Made by a program: the position numbers and the translations under genes. A stretch of DNA of 9,006 bases from Pseudomonadota bacterium (GTDB lineage Bacteria > Pseudomonadota > Gammaproteobacteria > Pseudomonadales > Azotimanducaceae): contig JAQBYL010000149.1 in NCBI GenBank assembly GCA_027622495.1, forward strand, positions 1 to 9,006, read 5' to 3'. Below the pieces are notes generated by a model. That model made no database searches. It had not been told where the DNA came from and worked only from the letters and a program-made list of their open reading frames with translations. Shown in pieces: positions 6,295 through 9,006 of the stretch. Every line of letters begins with the position of its first letter. Within the stretch, counting starts at the first letter, position 1.

Positions 6295-6322
6295 ACTATA
6301 GCCCTGCCATTCCATTTTGCAA
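6295..6322 (-). promoter_or_regulatory. Putative leuA promoter
   Basis: On the minus strand TTGCAA (6317-6322) and TATAGT (6295-6300, five of six consensus bases) are separated by 16 nt, just downstream of the purT stop. Transcription would begin near 6288, virtually on the GTG of the leader frame. The placement fits a dedicated leuA promoter separate from purT, with the attenuator immediately downstream. Confidence 0.5.
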
Positions 6323-6350
6323 GCGCCTCTTTACAAGCATCTGCACTTCA

Positions 6351-7534
<1,184 letters not shown>

Positions 7535-7538
<4 letters not shown>

Positions 7539-8074
7539 TCAAGTGCATCCGTTTCAGTTTGACCTTTCAGGTGAGCGCGGTACCGCCGACCGTTGTTCAG
7601 ATAGCGTAGCGCGCTCGCGGTTAACTCCTCGATCTCTTCTTTTGAGAGTGTTTTGACAACCTTGCCGGGGGATCCGAGCACCAGTGAATTGTCGGGAATA
7701 TGCTTGCCTTCGGTCACCAGTGCATTTGCGCCGATCAGACAGTTCCGGCCGATCACCGCACCGTTCAGAATGACCGCATTTATGCCGATCAGGCTGTTGT
7801 TATCGATCCGGCAGCCATGCACGACCGCTTTGTGGCCGATCGTCACCCCCTCGCCCACCACACACGGGAACTCGGCATCTGTATGCAGGACCGCGCCATC
7901 CTGCACATTGCTGTGGCGTCCCACCGTGATGGGCTCATTGTCGCCCCGGATGACCGCACCGAACCACACACTTACGCCTTCGTGGAGTGCAACGGTTCCG
8001 ATCACCGTCGCGCAATCCGCTACAAAGCAGTCTTCAGCCGCCCTCACACGGCGGTCTTCGAGCTGATAAATCAC
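7535..8074 (-). CDS. Gamma-class carbonic anhydrase family protein (left-handed beta-helix)
   Basis: This 179-residue hexapeptide-repeat protein (left-handed beta-helix, expected to be a trimer) belongs to the gamma-carbonic anhydrase/YrdA/PaaY group. The three zinc-ligand histidines are in place: H64 (AVLHTD), H81 (TIGHK) and H86 (VVHGC). RGDN at 43-46 and NVQDG at 56-60 correspond to the conserved Arg, Asp and Gln of the active site. The acidic loop of the archaeal Cam enzyme is missing, as in most bacterial relatives, so CO2 hydration activity is plausible but unproven. Repeats run to about residue 120, then LVLGSPGKVVK and a C-terminal helix. The start is GTG at 8074, with a G-rich stretch immediately upstream acting as a close-spaced ribosome site. 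The gene overlaps purT by four bases and is divergent from the DUF3135 gene. Confidence 0.94.
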
Positions 8075-8181
8075 TTTCCCCCCAAACCCTCAAAAAGTCC
8101 GCTAACAAACCGTTTACACCCCCTGCATGTTATTAGCGCAGGACATTGATGATAGTAACGGTCCATTAACGAGTATCACAC
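8075..8181. promoter_or_regulatory. Divergent intergenic region between the carbonic anhydrase-like and DUF3135 genes
   Basis: These 107 bp must carry promoters for both directions. No hexamer pair is convincing. GATAGT (8151-8156) on the plus strand and TGTAAA (8114-8119 read on the minus strand) are the best -10 candidates, both without a good -35. A 5-bp inverted repeat CCTGC/GCAGG (8122-8142, 11-nt loop) sits between them and could be an operator. Confidence 0.3.
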
Positions 8182-8523
8182 ATGAAAGCGAACCTACCAG
8201 ATTTTGAAGTACTGGTGGAGATGGCACGAGAAGATCCAGATGCACTGGACGGCCTGCGTCGCGAACTGACAGAAAGGGTGATTGACGGGGCCCCCAACGA
8301 GGTTGCCAGACATCGCCTGATGGGGCTGCAGTTCCGCATAGATATGGTTCGTCGTAAGGCGACGAATCCGATGTCGGCCACCATTCGCATCTCTGAGATG
8401 ATGTGCCAATCCTTGTATGAACTACAGCGTTCGATCCTTGCGCCACAGGAAATTATCGACGAGAACACGGCCTGCGCAGCGCTTCCAGACAATAGTCAGG
8501 TCATACCGTTTCGCCCGCGGTAG
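8182..8523 (+). CDS. DUF3135 domain-containing protein
   Basis: This is a small soluble protein of 113 residues with no known function. It matches the DUF3135 pattern: LPDFEVLVEMAREDPDALDGLRRELT at the N-terminus, then RHRLMGLQFRIDMVRRKATNP (about 43-63) and the C-terminal ISEMMCQSLYELQ (about 70-82). It is predicted to be mostly helical, with many charged residues, and has no signal peptide or membrane segment. The ATG at 8182 has only a weak GAG 8 nt upstream, but the family N-terminus starts here. It lies 20 bp upstream of a Nudix hydrolase gene on the same strand, so cotranscription is likely. Assignment rests on recognised sequence pattern, not on a search. Confidence 0.82.
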   Translation: MKANLPDFEVLVEMAREDPDALDGLRRELTERVIDGAPNEVARHRLMGLQFRIDMVRRKATNPMSATIRISEMMCQSLYELQRSILAPQEIIDENTACAALPDNSQVIPFRPR

Positions 8524-8543
8524 TAGCCGTATAAACTGATCGC

Positions 8544-9006
8544 ATGAAGTTCTGCAGTCAGTGTGGTCAGTCGGTGAGCCGGAAAGTCCCGATGGGGGAC
8601 AGCCGTGAGCGGTTCGTGTGCGACGCATGCGACGCCATTCACTACCAGAACCCACGGGTGGTGGCAGGCTGTCTGCCGGTCTGGAACGATCAGGTTCTGC
8701 TGTGTCGCCGCGCCATCGATCCGCGCAAAGGTTTCTGGACCCTGCCTGCCGGTTTTCTGGAAAACGGCGAAGCATGCGAAGTGGGTGCCGCACGCGAAAC
8801 ATTCGAAGAAGCCAACGCCCAGGTCGATGTTGGTGAGCTATATACGCTGTTCAGCCTGCCCCACATATCGCAGATCTATCTGTTCTACCGTGCACGGCTC
8901 ATCGACGGAATCTTTTCCGCAGGCTATGAGTCTCTCGAGGTTGCACTTTTTGACGAAGCCAAAGTTCCCTGGAATGAACTGGCGTTTCCGGTGATCAAAA
9001 TCACTC
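8544..9006 (+). CDS. Nudix hydrolase with N-terminal zinc ribbon (C-terminus beyond window edge)
   Basis: A hydrolase of nucleoside-diphosphate-linked substrates; the actual substrate is unknown. The first 154 codons are present. A zinc ribbon at the N-terminus has Cys4 and Cys7 in CSQCG and Cys26 and Cys29 in CDACD, followed by HYQNPR, as in the zinc-ribbon Nudix (Nudix_N_2) family. The Nudix box follows GFLENGE...ARETFEEANA (about 70-92), with glycine, glutamate and REx2EE in place. The glycine late in the consensus box is asparagine, which I recall as common in this subfamily (EEANA). Then comes LYTLFSLPHISQIYLFYRARL. The usual length is about 180 residues, so roughly 30 are missing at the edge. 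The ATG at 8544 gives the zinc ribbon at residue 4; no good ribosome site is visible, which suggests coupling to the DUF3135 gene 20 bp upstream. Confidence 0.93.
   Translation, partial: MKFCSQCGQSVSRKVPMGDSRERFVCDACDAIHYQNPRVVAGCLPVWNDQVLLCRRAIDPRKGFWTLPAGFLENGEACEVGAARETFEEANAQVDVGELYTLFSLPHISQIYLFYRARLIDGIFSAGYESLEVALFDEAKVPWNELAFPVIKIT

Noticed and set aside
8913..9006. Possible frameshift or broken end of the Nudix gene
   Set aside because: The frame stays open and family-like to the last base; the missing end is explained by the window edge.

Overview
This window looks like a chromosomal housekeeping region of a gammaproteobacterium with moderate GC content. The block rimM-rpsP-ffh, divergent from ypjD-yfjD, matches the arrangement around ffh in Escherichia coli and relatives. 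The type-2 proteobacterial LeuA, PurT, and a DUF3135 gene next to a zinc-ribbon Nudix gene fit the same class. Genus cannot be fixed from the sequence alone. I see no mobile element, phage gene, CRISPR array, rRNA or tRNA.

Left part (1-2213, minus strand). rimM runs off the left edge, with rpsP upstream of it and ffh upstream of that. rpsP has its own good sigma70-type promoter (689-717) and so probably heads the usual rpsP-rimM(-trmD-rplS) operon. ffh has a perfect -10 box just upstream, followed by an eight-T run.

Middle part (2230-4388, plus strand). A polytopic membrane protein of the CcsA/YpjD family overlaps by one base (TAATG) with a CNNM-CBS-CorC_HlyC protein of the YfjD/CorB type. 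They form a tightly coupled membrane pair that ends 15 bp from the convergent leuA stop.

Right-centre (4404-8074, minus strand). A gamma-class carbonic anhydrase-like gene overlaps purT by four bases (ATGA). After a gap of about 240 bp comes leuA. That gap holds the most interesting element: a promoter-like sequence, a 25-codon open reading frame with six leucine codons within eleven positions, and three inverted repeats. I read it as a leucine leader-peptide attenuator (leuL-like) that would couple leuA expression to leucyl-tRNA supply. A canonical hairpin plus U-tract terminator is not evident.

Right edge (8182-9006, plus strand). A DUF3135 protein is followed after 20 bp by a Nudix hydrolase with an N-terminal zinc ribbon, cut by the window edge.

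Most genes are standard. The observations worth a second look are regulatory (leuA leader, ffh initially transcribed U8 run, rpsP-rimM hairpin), plus a substitution in the Ffh G4 motif and two translationally coupled pairs. I did not find a convincing new multi-gene system.
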